A stretch of DNA of 64,000 nt, from assembly GCF_001402875.1 (NCBI RefSeq), contig NZ_CP012946.1, positions 474,001-538,000 on the forward strand. Reading direction: 5' to 3'. The notes beneath the pieces were generated by a model. It saw nothing but the letters and a program-made list of their open reading frames with translations, did no database searches and had not been told where the DNA came from. This DNA is from Blastochloris viridis. GTDB taxonomy: Bacteria; Pseudomonadota; Alphaproteobacteria; Rhizobiales; Xanthobacteraceae. Both the position numbers and the translations under genes were made by a program. Positions 44,140 through 52,888 of this stretch are shown in pieces. Numbering within the stretch: the first letter of the stretch is position 1; each line of letters starts with the position of its first letter.

Positions 44140-44895
44140 ATGGCCACCGACGCCGAACGCATCATCGGTCTCTACCGCCGCCATGCCCGTGCCTGGGCGG
44201 ACCGGCGTGCAGCTCGGGCAGGGCCGCTGATGGAGGCGGCGTGGCTGGAGCGGTTTTGCGCCCTGTTGCCGCCGGCCGCCGCGGTGCTCGACATCGGCTG
44301 CGGCTCGGGCGAGCCGATCGGGCGCGAGCTGGTCGAGCGCGGCTGCGCGCTGACCGGGATCGACTCGTCGCCGGAAATGATCGCGATGTGCGCGCAGCGC
44401 CAGCCGCGGCAGACCTGGCGGGTGGCGGACATGCGCACGCTGGCGCTCGGCCGCGCCTTCGCCGGCATCATCGCCTGGGACAGCATGTTCCACCTCAGCC
44501 ATGACGACCAGCGCCGCATGTTCCCGATCTTCCGGAGGCACGCGGCGCCGCGCGCCGCGCTGATGTTCACCAGCGGCCCGGCGCACGGCGAGGCGACTGG
44601 CACGTTCGAGGGCGAGCCGCTGTACCACGCCAGCCTGGATGCCGCCGAGTATCGGGCGCTGCTGGCCGATCACGGCTTTGCCGTGGTGGCCCATGTCGCC
44701 GAGGACCCCGGCTGCGGCGGCCATACCGTGTGGCTGGCGCAGCGCCGCGACGGCGTCCTGGGCGACGCGGGAGCTGGCCAGCCTCACGCCGCGAGTTCGG
44801 GCGGAAGCTTGCCGCCGTTTGCGGCCAGCTTGGCCATGACTTGCTTGTGCAGCCAAACGTTCATCTTCCCGGAATCCCCACTGTCGCCGTCGTAA
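44140..44895 (+). CDS. Class I SAM-dependent methyltransferase
   Basis: Up to 251 aa. Motif I VLDIGCGSGEPIGREL, then LTGIDSSPEMIAMC and AGIIAWDSMFHLSHDDQRRMF, typical of a small-molecule methyltransferase. Homologous sequence ends near GGHTVWLAQRR (about residue 206); the last 40 residues read through antisense to the DUF3597 gene (44784-44895), suggesting the stop has drifted or was extended. A GGAGG precedes ATG 44140. Substrate unknown. Confidence 0.82.
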   Translation: MATDAERIIGLYRRHARAWADRRAARAGPLMEAAWLERFCALLPPAAAVLDIGCGSGEPIGRELVERGCALTGIDSSPEMIAMCAQRQPRQTWRVADMRTLALGRAFAGIIAWDSMFHLSHDDQRRMFPIFRRHAAPRAALMFTSGPAHGEATGTFEGEPLYHASLDAAEYRALLADHGFAVVAHVAEDPGCGGHTVWLAQRRDGVLGDAGAGQPHAASSGGSLPPFAASLAMTCLCSQTFIFPESPLSPS

Positions 44896-45134
44896 TGCAG
44901 CTCTTTGGCCAGGTCCTTCCGGGCCGACTGGCTCGCATCCATATCCAGCAGCTTCATCAGATCGACAATCGACCGGCGCCAGTCGAGCTTTTCCGACGAC
45001 TTCGACGCAAGGCCATCGAGGATGGCGGCAACGTCGACGGTTTTCGTGGCGGACGTCGGCGCTGGTGACGCGGTCGACGCCTCGGCGGGGGTGGTTCCGA
45101 AGATCTTTGACCGGATCGTCTCGAAAAGGTTCAT
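44784..45134 (-). CDS. DUF3597 family protein
   Basis: 116 aa. The N-terminal MNLFETIRSKIFG, a short Ala/Thr/Pro linker and the C-terminal LDWRRSIVDLMKLLDMDASQ with MNVWLHKQVMAKLAANGGKL are the DUF3597 pattern: a small helical domain of unknown role, with partial resemblance to LysM-adjacent or stress-related proteins. Its 3' end overlaps the tail of the convergent methyltransferase by 112 bases. Confidence 0.85.
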   Translation of the reverse strand: MNLFETIRSKIFGTTPAEASTASPAPTSATKTVDVAAILDGLASKSSEKLDWRRSIVDLMKLLDMDASQSARKDLAKELHYDGDSGDSGKMNVWLHKQVMAKLAANGGKLPPELAA

Positions 45135-45447
45135 CCCAGTTCCTCCTGTCGGGAAAACACGACAACCGTGGAGGAGGGAGGTTGGTTTCAAGCCAGCTTG
45201 GCTTTCCTGCACCCGCCGCCACAACGGGAGCCGCGTGGTAACGGCCGCGGTGATTATTTGGCGCGGCGTGGGCGCCCGGCCGCGGCGGCGAACCGCTCGG
45301 CCAAGGTGTTCGGCTGGGGGGGCGGCCAAGCCGCAGCTTGCTGCCATCGCGGCCGATCCGTCCGCGCGAAAAAAAGGCCCCTCGCGCAGGAGCGGAGGGG
45401 CCAGCTTAAGTGACGAGAGAGAGAGGTCGAAAAAGTCGAAGTAGCAG
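45135..45447. other. Intergenic region with a minus-strand terminator
   Basis: 313 bases between DUF3597 and the small membrane protein, both on the minus strand. The right half holds the terminator at 45369-45402. The left half must contain the DUF3597 promoter; no protein frame is supported. Confidence 0.5.
45369..45402 (-). terminator. Rho-independent terminator
   Basis: On the minus strand, stem GGCCCCTC / GAGGGGCC (45402-45376) with an 11-base loop is followed by a run of T (45375-45369). It ends the small membrane-protein gene 46 bases upstream. Confidence 0.88.
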
Positions 45448-45681
45448 CTACTCAACGGTGGATTCGCCATCCTCCATGTGCTGAACGATCTCCTTCGCCG
45501 CCGGCCGGACGATTTCCGGCGCGCTGGCGGACAAGGTGATCGAGGTGCGCGGCGCGGTCGAACCCTGCTGATCGTGGCTGAGCACCGCGGTCAGGGTCAC
45601 GATGATCGCCAGGGTCAGCGCGGCCACCACGCCGATGCGCAGATCGGTGTCCTTGGAGCTCGCAATCAGGTTCCCGTTCAT
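45448..45681 (-). CDS. Small single-pass membrane protein of unknown function
   Basis: 77 aa. One hydrophobic helix (IGVVAALTLAIIVTLTAVLS, about 17-36) with a short charged N-terminus and a soluble acidic C-terminus (EIVQHMEDGESTVE). GAGG six bases before ATG 45681 and a strong terminator just downstream argue for a real monocistronic gene. No family recognised. Confidence 0.65.
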   Translation of the reverse strand: MNGNLIASSKDTDLRIGVVAALTLAIIVTLTAVLSHDQQGSTAPRTSITLSASAPEIVRPAAKEIVQHMEDGESTVE

Positions 45682-46060
45682 CGTCCGCCTCGCCGTTTAC
45701 GCGGTTGTCGCAGTCCGTGTTCGGCGATTGGTCGCGCCGTGCCACGGACAGGTTCAACGCTGGGGTCGGCCGAAGTTCCAAGCAGGTCGGGCCTGACTTG
45801 CTTGTGAAGCGTGACGCTCCTGCTGCTCCAGCCGATCATCTATGGTCACGCTAACGGTTCGGTTCGGAGAGCGCACTAGTTAACGAGGGTTATGGTTGCC
45901 CGATATTCATAGGTCGCCGAAGTATTGAATGTGTTTCGTTCAAGCAAATTTCAAATTCGGTAACTTATTTTGACCCTGCTACCTCCGGCGCGGCCGGCGC
46001 TAGGGGACAATACTGACCGGCAATCACCGGTGCGCGGGTCTGCCGCAGGGGCGGCAGCGG
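45682..46060. other. Gene-free region upstream of the small membrane protein
   Basis: 379 bases. The stretch 45885-45970 is clearly A/T-rich compared with the window and may carry promoters or a DNA-bending site, but faces the 3' end of dctR. No reading frame is supported. Confidence 0.45.
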
Positions 46061-46675
46061 TCACGGCCGGCGCGGCGCCAGCTGGCTCGCCAGTTCTACC
46101 GCATTGCGCACGCCCATCTTTTCGAACACCCGCGCCCGGTGGACCTCGACCGTGCGCATCGACACGCCGAGCTCGTCGGCGATCTGCTTGTTGAGCCGGC
46201 CTTCGAGCAGAAGGTCGAGCACCTGCCGCTCGCGCGCGGTCAGCCGGTCGAGGCGGTGGTCGCGCTCCAGGCTCTGCTGCTCGGCGGCGCGCAGCACCGC
46301 CTGCTCGTCGAGCACGGCGATGACGATGTCGACCAGGTCGTTGTCGTTGAACGGCTTTTCGATGAAGTCGCGGGCGCCGCGCTTGAGCGCCGATACCGCC
46401 ATTGGCACGTCGCCGTGCCCGGTGAGAAACACCACCGGCAGCCGGCTGCCCTGTTGCTTGAGGCGGTCGAACAGCTCGAGCCCGCCGATGCCCTCCATGC
46501 GGATGTCGGCGACGATGCAGCCGTCGAGGTCCGGCCGCCAAGTGTCCAGGAATGCCTCGCCCGAGGAGAAGCTGAGCGCCAGAAGTCCGCGCGAGCGGAA
46601 CAGCCACACCAGCGAATCGCGGATTGCCGCGTCGTCGTCGACGACGAACACCCGCGCCCGCGCCGCCTCGCTCAT
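46061..46675 (-). CDS. dctR: LuxR/FixJ-type response regulator, probable DctR
   Basis: 204 aa. Receiver with DDD (13-15), D57 (IVADIRMEGIGGLELFD) and Lys in DFIEKPFND; C-terminal LuxR-type helix-turn-helix LTARERQVLDLLLEGRLNKQ and IADELGVSMRTVEVHRARVF. It overlaps the sensor gene by 4 bases and the pair lies divergent to dctPQM, as in Rhodobacter capsulatus dctS-dctR, so control of C4-dicarboxylate uptake is the likely job. Confidence 0.88.
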   Translation of the reverse strand: MSEAARARVFVVDDDAAIRDSLVWLFRSRGLLALSFSSGEAFLDTWRPDLDGCIVADIRMEGIGGLELFDRLKQQGSRLPVVFLTGHGDVPMAVSALKRGARDFIEKPFNDNDLVDIVIAVLDEQAVLRAAEQQSLERDHRLDRLTARERQVLDLLLEGRLNKQIADELGVSMRTVEVHRARVFEKMGVRNAVELASQLAPRRP

Positions 46676-48717
46676 TGCATCCCCCCGAGCGGCAGGACGA
46701 AGCGGAACACGGTGCCGCGCGGCTCGGCCGGCTCGAACCACAGCCGGCCGTGGTGGCGCTCGATGATGGTGCGGCAAATACAAAGGCCCATGCCCATGCC
46801 CTCCGGCTTGGTGGAGACGAACGGTGAGAACAGCGACTCGAGCACGTCGGCGGCGATGCCGGGGCCGCGGTCGGCGAGCGAGAACACCAGCTCCGCCGCC
46901 ACCCGCTCGACCTTGATGACGAGCCGGCGGTCTTCGGCCGCGGTGCGCGCCATCGCCTCGCAGGCGTTGCGGGCGAGGTTGAGCAGCACCTGCTCCAGCA
47001 GCACGCGGTCGCCGGGAACGGCGTTGACGTCGCTGTTGTTGCGGATGACGACCTCGACGCCGTACTTGCGGGCCTCGGGCGCAATGAAGGCGGCGGCCTC
47101 CTCGATCAGCGCCACGATGTCGAGCGGGGCGATCTGGGGCTCGCTGCGGCGCACCACGTTGTAGATCGAATGGACGATCTGGCCGGCGCGCTGGGCCTGC
47201 TCGGCGATCTTCTCGATCGCCGGCGCGATATCCTCGCCGCTGCAGCCGGACCTAATCATGTTGAGCGAGCCGGTGGCGTAGCTCGCCACCGCCGACAGCG
47301 GCTGGTTCAGCTCGTGGGCGATTGAGGACGCCATCTCGCCCATCGACACCAGCCGCGCGGTGCGCGCCAACTGCTCGCTCTGCTGGCGCGACAGCTCCTC
47401 GGCGCGCTTGCGATCGGTGATGTCGACCACCGAGGCCATCCAGCCGGCGTGGCGGCCGTCGGCGTCGATCAGCGGCGCCTCGTAGATCAGGGCGTCGAAC
47501 CACTCGCCGTTGCGGCGCTGGAAGGTGATCTCGAAGCCGTCGGGCGGGGCACGGCCGTCCAGCACCGCGCGGTAGACCGCCAGCGTCTCGTCGAGCAGCT
47601 CCGGCACCCAGTAGGGCATCGGCGGCGGCTGCCCGATCAGCTCGTCGGCGGCGAAGCCGACCATGCGGCAGAACGCCGGGTTCACGTAGATGATGCGGCC
47701 GGCGATGTCCTTGGCGCGCATGCCGACGGTGAGCGAGTCCTCCATCGCCTTGCGAAAGGCGTGCTGGGCGCGCACCTCGCTCTCCGCGGCGATGCGGCGC
47801 TGGATGTGGCGGTGCAGCGCAAGAAAGCTGGCCGCCACCACCAGCGCCAGCGCGGCGATGGTGGCGACCAGGCTGTTGCGAACCAGGTTGGTCTTGGCGG
47901 CGACGGTGGAGATCGAGATGAACAGGTCGCGCGCCGGCGGGTCGAGCGCGATGGTATGGCTGATGCTGCCGTCGGGGACGGCGACGCGCGAGCGCGCCGC
48001 CAACTCGCGGCCCGATACGTCCACCACCGTCACCCGGTAGCGCTCGACGATCCACCACGGGATATGCTCCGACAGCAGGGCGCTGAGCGAAACCGTCGCG
48101 ACCAGCGCGCCGGCATAGGCCTCGCCGCGGTGGATCGGCGTCACCAGCGCAAAGCCGGCCTGACCGTTCGCCAGCACGAAGTCGGAGGAGGGCACCGCGC
48201 GGCCGCCGGCGCGGGCGAGTTCCAGCGCCACCGTCAGCGGCGGCGGCGGCGCGGTGCGCTCGGTCTGTGGCGGCACCGCCAGGGCGGGGCGGTCGTCGGC
48301 GTCGAGCCATTGCAGGCGGACGATCTCGGGACTGTTGGACACCAGGTGGCGCGCCCGCACCGCCACTTGGCTGGCGTCGGCGCTGCCGCGGCCGATGTCG
48401 AGGGCGAGACGGTCGATGAAGCCGAGGTCGGCGCCGAGCTCGAACCGTAGCGTCTGCTCGACCCACAGCGAATCCTTGATCAGCGCCTGCTGGCGCTCGA
48501 GCCGTTCGTCGCGGTCGGCGAGCCAGACCAGCGCGGCGAGGGCGAGGCTGATGGCCAGGATGCCGGCGGCGGTCAGCGCCGGCGTTGCCACCTTCAGGCC
48601 GCGCCGGCCCAGCAGCCGCCACCCAAGGCGGGCTGGACCGCGGCGCCAGCCGGCGGCGCCGGACCGGCGGCCGGTGTCGCCGGGCTCAGGTGTCAGGCCG
48701 CGCGGACCGGCGTCCAT
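46672..48717 (-). CDS. dctS: PAS sensor histidine kinase, probable DctS
   Basis: 681 aa. Helix 1 (47-67), periplasmic sensor region (about 70-278), helix 2 (281-302), PAS domain (about 320-435), HisKA with H468 (SSIAHELNQPLSAVASYATG) and HATPase with NLARNACEAM, DRGPGIAADVL and MGMGLCICRTI. The first 45 residues are Arg/Gly-rich, so a later start is possible, though ATG 48717 is the only clear one before the helix. It senses a periplasmic ligand, probably C4-dicarboxylate, and phosphorylates DctR. Confidence 0.9.
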   Translation of the reverse strand: MDAGPRGLTPEPGDTGRRSGAAGWRRGPARLGWRLLGRRGLKVATPALTAAGILAISLALAALVWLADRDERLERQQALIKDSLWVEQTLRFELGADLGFIDRLALDIGRGSADASQVAVRARHLVSNSPEIVRLQWLDADDRPALAVPPQTERTAPPPPLTVALELARAGGRAVPSSDFVLANGQAGFALVTPIHRGEAYAGALVATVSLSALLSEHIPWWIVERYRVTVVDVSGRELAARSRVAVPDGSISHTIALDPPARDLFISISTVAAKTNLVRNSLVATIAALALVVAASFLALHRHIQRRIAAESEVRAQHAFRKAMEDSLTVGMRAKDIAGRIIYVNPAFCRMVGFAADELIGQPPPMPYWVPELLDETLAVYRAVLDGRAPPDGFEITFQRRNGEWFDALIYEAPLIDADGRHAGWMASVVDITDRKRAEELSRQQSEQLARTARLVSMGEMASSIAHELNQPLSAVASYATGSLNMIRSGCSGEDIAPAIEKIAEQAQRAGQIVHSIYNVVRRSEPQIAPLDIVALIEEAAAFIAPEARKYGVEVVIRNNSDVNAVPGDRVLLEQVLLNLARNACEAMARTAAEDRRLVIKVERVAAELVFSLADRGPGIAADVLESLFSPFVSTKPEGMGMGLCICRTIIERHHGRLWFEPAEPRGTVFRFVLPLGGMQ

Positions 48718-48838
48718 CCCGTCCTCCGGATCGCGGGGCCGATGTCAATTCGCCTTTTCGGTGATGCGTTTGCGTTTTGGAAGGGATTCGGAAATCCACA
48801 ATGGCGAAGGTAACGCATTCTTGACTACCTCAGGCCAG

Positions 48839-48850
48839 GGATCGCGATCC
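48839..48850. promoter_or_regulatory. Perfect palindrome GGATCGCGATCC before dctP
   Basis: A 12-base perfect palindrome 22 bases upstream of the dctP start, inside the 154-bp divergent dctS-dctP region. TTGACT at 48821 could be a -35 element upstream of it. It could be an operator or lie in the 5' leader. Confidence 0.4.
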
Positions 48851-48871
48851 ATCCCGTAACGAGGAACGCCC

Positions 48872-49873
48872 ATGAAGACTACCATGCTCGCCTTGGGAAC
48901 GGCCGCAATCTTGGTGTTGTCGCCGTTGTCGGCTGGTGCCCAGCAGCCGATCGTCGTCAAGTTCAGCCACGTGGTGGCGCCGGATACGCCGAAGGGCAAG
49001 GGCGCCGAGCGTTTCCGCGAACTGGCGGAGAAGTATACCGGCGGCGCGGTCAAGGTCGAAGTCTACCCCAACTCCCAGCTCTACAAGGACAAAGAGGAAC
49101 TGGAGGCGCTGCAGCTTGGCGCAGTGCAGATGCTGGCGCCCTCGCTGGCCAAGTTCGGCCCGCTCGGCGCGCGCGAGTTCGAGGTGTTCGACCTGCCTTA
49201 TATCTTCCCGGACAAGGAAGCGCTGCGCAAGGTGACCACCGGCCCGATCGGCAAGGAGCTTCTGGCCAAGCTGGAGCCCAAGGGCATCGTCGGTCTGGCC
49301 TATTGGGACAACGGCTTCAAGGTGATGAGCGCCAACCGGCCGCTCCGGACCCCGGACGACTTCCTCGGCCTCAAGATGCGCATCCAGTCCTCCAAGGTGC
49401 TCGAGGCGGAGATGAAGGCGCTCGGCGCGGTGCCGCAGGTGATGGCGTTCTCCGAGGTCTATCAGGCGCTGCAGACCGGCGTGGTCGACGGCACCGAGAA
49501 CCCGCCGTCCAACATGTATACCCAGAAGATGCACGAGGTGCAGAGCCACGCCACGGTCTCCAACCACGGCTATCTCGGCTATGCGGTGATCGCTAACAAG
49601 GCGTTCTGGGACGGCCTTGCCCCCGACGTCCGCACCCAGCTCGAGAAGGCGATGGCGGAAGCCACCGAATACGCCAACTCGATCGCCCAGCAGGAGAATG
49701 ACGATTCGCTCGCGGCGATGAAGGCCTCCGGCAAGACCCAGTTCTTCGAGCTGTCGCCGGCCGAGCGCCAGACCTGGATCAAGGCGCTGCTGCCGGTGCA
49801 CAAGGAGATGGCCAGCCGGATCGGCGCCGATCTGGTCGCCCGGACCCAGAAAGAAACCGGCCTGGTCGACTAA
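48872..49873 (+). CDS. dctP: TRAP transporter C4-dicarboxylate-binding protein DctP
   Basis: 333 aa. Signal peptide (ALGTAAILVLSPLSAGAQ), then the DctP fold: VKFSHVVAPDTPKGKGAERF, the carboxylate-binding Arg in LGLKMRIQSSKV and QTGVVDGTENPPSNMYTQK. Periplasmic receptor for succinate, malate or fumarate. GAGGA precedes ATG 48872. Separated from dctQ by 161 bp containing a strong hairpin. Confidence 0.93.
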   Translation: MKTTMLALGTAAILVLSPLSAGAQQPIVVKFSHVVAPDTPKGKGAERFRELAEKYTGGAVKVEVYPNSQLYKDKEELEALQLGAVQMLAPSLAKFGPLGAREFEVFDLPYIFPDKEALRKVTTGPIGKELLAKLEPKGIVGLAYWDNGFKVMSANRPLRTPDDFLGLKMRIQSSKVLEAEMKALGAVPQVMAFSEVYQALQTGVVDGTENPPSNMYTQKMHEVQSHATVSNHGYLGYAVIANKAFWDGLAPDVRTQLEKAMAEATEYANSIAQQENDDSLAAMKASGKTQFFELSPAERQTWIKALLPVHKEMASRIGADLVARTQKETGLVD

Positions 49874-49888
49874 AGGCCGCATGCCAGA

Positions 49889-49915
49889 CCGGCGCCGGTT
49901 CAAAGCCGGCGCCGG
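49889..49915. terminator. dctP-dctQ intergenic hairpin
   Basis: Two copies of the self-complementary decamer CCGGCGCCGG (49889-49898 and 49906-49915) separated by seven bases form a very stable stem-loop 16 bases after the dctP stop. No T-run follows. Such a structure would protect the dctP message or cause partial termination, giving more binding protein than permease. Confidence 0.75.
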
Positions 49916-50034
49916 TTCCGCGTTCTGCGGCCGTTTCGCCGCGATTTTCCGAAGTGCCCGCCATCCGCCTGTGCGGACAGGCGTGACAGCCGCGGCCGTG
50001 CCATGTCCGGCCGCACCCGCCTTGAGAGGTCTCG

Positions 50035-50673
50035 ATGTTGTTGAAGCTCCTCGATCGGCTGGAAGAGGTCCTGATCGCGGCGCTGATGGCCGCGGCTACC
50101 CTGATCATCTTCACCGCCGTCGCCCACCGCTACAGCCTGACCGGCGTCGCCGCCGTGTTCAATTATGGCCGCGCCCACGACATCGCCTGGCTGACCGATC
50201 TCGGGCGGGTCGGCTTTTTGTGGCTGCGCGGCCTCAACTTCACCTGGGCGCAGGAGCTGTGCATCTATCTGTTCGTATGGATGGCCAAGTTCGGTGCCGC
50301 CTACGGCGTGCGCACTGGCATCCATGTCGGCGTCGACGTGCTGGTCAACCGCTTGTCGTCCGGGCCGCGCCACAAGGTCATCACCTTCGCCCTGATGTGC
50401 GGGGCGCTGTTCACCGCCATCGTCGGCACGCTCGGCGCCAATTTCGTCTGGCACATCGCCCACACCGAACAGGTGTCGGCCGACCTCGAGGTGCCGATGT
50501 GGCTGGTCTATCTGTGCGTTCCGCTCGGCTCCTATTTGATGTGTTTCCGGTTTCTTCAGGTGACTTGGCGGTTTTGGCGCACCGGCGAGCTGCCGACCCA
50601 TGACCCCGGCCATGTGGAGGGCATCGCCGAGCCGGCGCCCGACGCCACCGTTGCCGCCGTGACGAAGGGTTGA
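50035..50673 (+). CDS. dctQ: TRAP transporter small permease DctQ
   Basis: 212 aa, four hydrophobic helices, with the DctQ hallmark WAQELCIYLFVWMAKFGAAY and HVGVDVLV. Longer than the usual 160-190 aa because of an extra loop (FNYGRAHDIAWLTDLGRVGF) between helices 1 and 2, a feature of the longer DctQ class. Four bases before dctM. Confidence 0.92.
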   Translation: MLLKLLDRLEEVLIAALMAAATLIIFTAVAHRYSLTGVAAVFNYGRAHDIAWLTDLGRVGFLWLRGLNFTWAQELCIYLFVWMAKFGAAYGVRTGIHVGVDVLVNRLSSGPRHKVITFALMCGALFTAIVGTLGANFVWHIAHTEQVSADLEVPMWLVYLCVPLGSYLMCFRFLQVTWRFWRTGELPTHDPGHVEGIAEPAPDATVAAVTKG

Positions 50674-50677
50674 GGCC

Positions 50678-52003
50678 ATGAGCGTCGCACTCATTTTCGG
50701 TCTGCTGTTCGCGCTGATGCTGACCGGCATGCCGATCTCGATTTCGCTCGGCCTCACCGTGCTCACGTTCCTGTTCACGATGACGCACGTGCCGATCGAG
50801 TCGGTGGCGCTGAAGCTGTTCACCGGTATCGAGAAGTTCGAGATCATGGCGATCCCGTTCTTCATCCTGGCCGGCGGCTTCCTCACCCATGGCGGTGTGG
50901 CGAAACGCATGATCGCCTTTGCCACCTCCATGGTCGGCCACTGGTATGGCGGCCTCGGTCTCGCCGGCGTGATGGCGTGCGCGCTGTTCGCCGCGGTATC
51001 CGGCTCATCGCCCGCCACCGTGGTGGCGATCGGCTCGATCCTGCTGCCGGCGATGGTGAAGCAGGGCTTCCCGCCGCGGTTCGGCGCCGGCGTCATCGCC
51101 ACCTCCGGCGCGCTCGGCATCCTGATCCCGCCCTCGATCGTGATGGTGATGTACGCGGTTGCCACCGCCGGCATGTCGGTGACGGGTCCGACCGGCGAGC
51201 GCGTCACCTCCGCCTCGGTCGGCCAATTGTTCATGGCCGGCGTCATTCCCGGCCTAATGCTGGCCACCCTGCTCGGCCTCACCACCTTCTACCGCGCCTG
51301 GAAGTTCGACCTGCCGCGCATGCCGAAGGCGAGCTGGGCCGAGCGCTGGACGGCGTTCCGCGAGGCGATGTGGGGTCTTCTTCTCATCGTGGTGGTGATC
51401 GGCGGCATCTATTCCGGCGCCTTCACCCCCACCGAGGCTGCCGCGATGGCCGCGGTCTACGCCTTCATCGTCTCGGTGTTCATCTATCGCGACATGAAGC
51501 TGATCGAGGTGCCGAAGGTGCTGCTCGGCTCGGCCAACATGTCGGCGATGCTGCTCTACATCATCACCAACGCCGTGCTGTTCTCGTTCCTGATGACGCA
51601 CGAGAACATCCCGCAGTCGATGGCCGCCTGGATCGTCGACACCGGGGTGGGCTGGATCGGCTTCCTTCTCTTCGTCAACATCTTGCTGCTGCTCGCCGGC
51701 AACGTGATGGAGCCGTCCTCGATCGTGCTGATCATGGCACCGATCCTGTTCCCGGTGGCGGTGAAGCTTGGCATCGATCCGATCCATTTCGGCATCCTGA
51801 TCGTGGTCAACATGGAGGTCGGCATGTGCCATCCCCCGGTGGGGCTGAACCTCTATGTCGCCTCAGGCATCACCAAGCTCGGCATCACCGAACTCACCAT
51901 CGCGGTGTGGCCGTGGCTGCTCACCATGCTGGGCTTCCTGATGCTGGTGACTTACGTGCCCGAAATCTCGCTGTGGCTGCCGCGGGCGATCGGGATGATG
52001 TGA
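50678..52003 (+). CDS. dctM: TRAP transporter large permease DctM
   Basis: 441 aa, about 11-12 membrane helices: MTGMPISISLGLTVLTFLFT, FFILAGGFLTHGGVAKRMI, GSSPATVVAIGSILLPAMV, IPPSIVMVMYAVATAGMSV and HPPVGLNLYVASGI. Sodium-coupled transport channel of the DctPQM system. It ends 10 bases before palindrome member D. Confidence 0.94.
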   Translation: MSVALIFGLLFALMLTGMPISISLGLTVLTFLFTMTHVPIESVALKLFTGIEKFEIMAIPFFILAGGFLTHGGVAKRMIAFATSMVGHWYGGLGLAGVMACALFAAVSGSSPATVVAIGSILLPAMVKQGFPPRFGAGVIATSGALGILIPPSIVMVMYAVATAGMSVTGPTGERVTSASVGQLFMAGVIPGLMLATLLGLTTFYRAWKFDLPRMPKASWAERWTAFREAMWGLLLIVVVIGGIYSGAFTPTEAAAMAAVYAFIVSVFIYRDMKLIEVPKVLLGSANMSAMLLYIITNAVLFSFLMTHENIPQSMAAWIVDTGVGWIGFLLFVNILLLLAGNVMEPSSIVLIMAPILFPVAVKLGIDPIHFGILIVVNMEVGMCHPPVGLNLYVASGITKLGITELTIAVWPWLLTMLGFLMLVTYVPEISLWLPRAIGMM

Positions 52004-52012
52004 GAAGACGCT

Positions 52013-52133
52013 GTCGCCCCGGGCGGCGCGAAGCGCAGACCCGGGGCCGTCAGCACAAGACCGTCAGCAGACGAATCGCGAACTCGCCGAACGATCCCGG
52101 GTCGCGCGTCTGACGCCGCTTGCCCGGGACGAC
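52013..52133. repeat. Intergenic palindrome, family member D
   Basis: Outer arms GTCGCCCCGGGC (52013-52024) and GCCCGGGACGAC (52122-52133) pair with one mismatch; an inner hairpin TCCCGGGTCGCGCG...TTGCCCGGGA occupies the right half. Lies after dctM and 50 bases before the B3/B4 gene. Same family as members A-C by its CCCGGGACGAC right end. Confidence 0.8.
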
Positions 52134-52186
52134 GGGGCCGCCTGCACCCGCTTGCACTTCGCCGCGCCGCCGGCCAAAACTGGGCG

Positions 52187-52888
52187 ATGGAGCTGTCGAT
52201 TGCAGAACTCGTGCCGCGCTTTCCCGCGGTCCGCATCGCCGCGGTGGTGGCGGAGGATCTGACGATTCCCGCCGAGCGCCCGTTGGCGCTGGCGGCGCTG
52301 ATCGCCGCGCGCGAGCACGACTGCCGGGCGCGCTGGGCCGGCGCCGAGCTCTCTGCCATTGCCGGCATCGCGGCGTGGCGCGCCGCCTACAAGGCGTTCG
52401 GCATCAAGTCGACCTCCTACCGCTCATCGGTCGAGCGGCTGGTGAAAAACGTATTGGCCGGGCGCTCGCTTCCCGCCATCAACGGCTTCGTCGACGCCTA
52501 CAACGCGGTGTCGCTGGCCCATGTCATGCCGGCTGGCGCCGACGACCTCGCCCAGGTGGCCGGCGACGTCGCCTTCCGCTTCGCGCGCGAGGGCGACGAT
52601 TTTCGCGACATGAGCGGGGAGGGCGAGCTCGGCGGCCCGCCCAAGCCGGGCGAGGTGGTGTTTGCCGACTCAACGAAAGTGCTTTGCCGGCGGTGGAATT
52701 GGCGGCAGGACGCCCGCTCGGTGATTTCGCCGGCAACGCGGCGGGCGCTGGTCACCGTCCAGTCCAACGGCTTCGGCGACGTCGAGGCCGCCGCTGCCGA
52801 CCTTACCGATCTGCTCGCCCGCTTCTGCGGCGGGCGGCTGCGGGTTGTGGTCGCTGACGCCGCCCGGCCGGTGGTCGATCTCGGCTGA
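52187..52888 (+). CDS. B3/B4 tRNA-binding domain-containing protein
   Basis: 233 aa free-standing B3/B4 domain, the editing-type domain of phenylalanyl-tRNA synthetase beta. Key stretches: AWRAAYKAFGIKSTSYRSSVERLV, LPAINGFVDAYNAVSL and a C-terminal VFADSTKVLCRRWNWRQ. Stand-alone members are suspected of amino-acylated tRNA editing or of handling amino acids, but no role is proven. No synthetase gene is adjacent. Confidence 0.85.
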   Translation: MELSIAELVPRFPAVRIAAVVAEDLTIPAERPLALAALIAAREHDCRARWAGAELSAIAGIAAWRAAYKAFGIKSTSYRSSVERLVKNVLAGRSLPAINGFVDAYNAVSLAHVMPAGADDLAQVAGDVAFRFAREGDDFRDMSGEGELGGPPKPGEVVFADSTKVLCRRWNWRQDARSVISPATRRALVTVQSNGFGDVEAAAADLTDLLARFCGGRLRVVVADAARPVVDLG

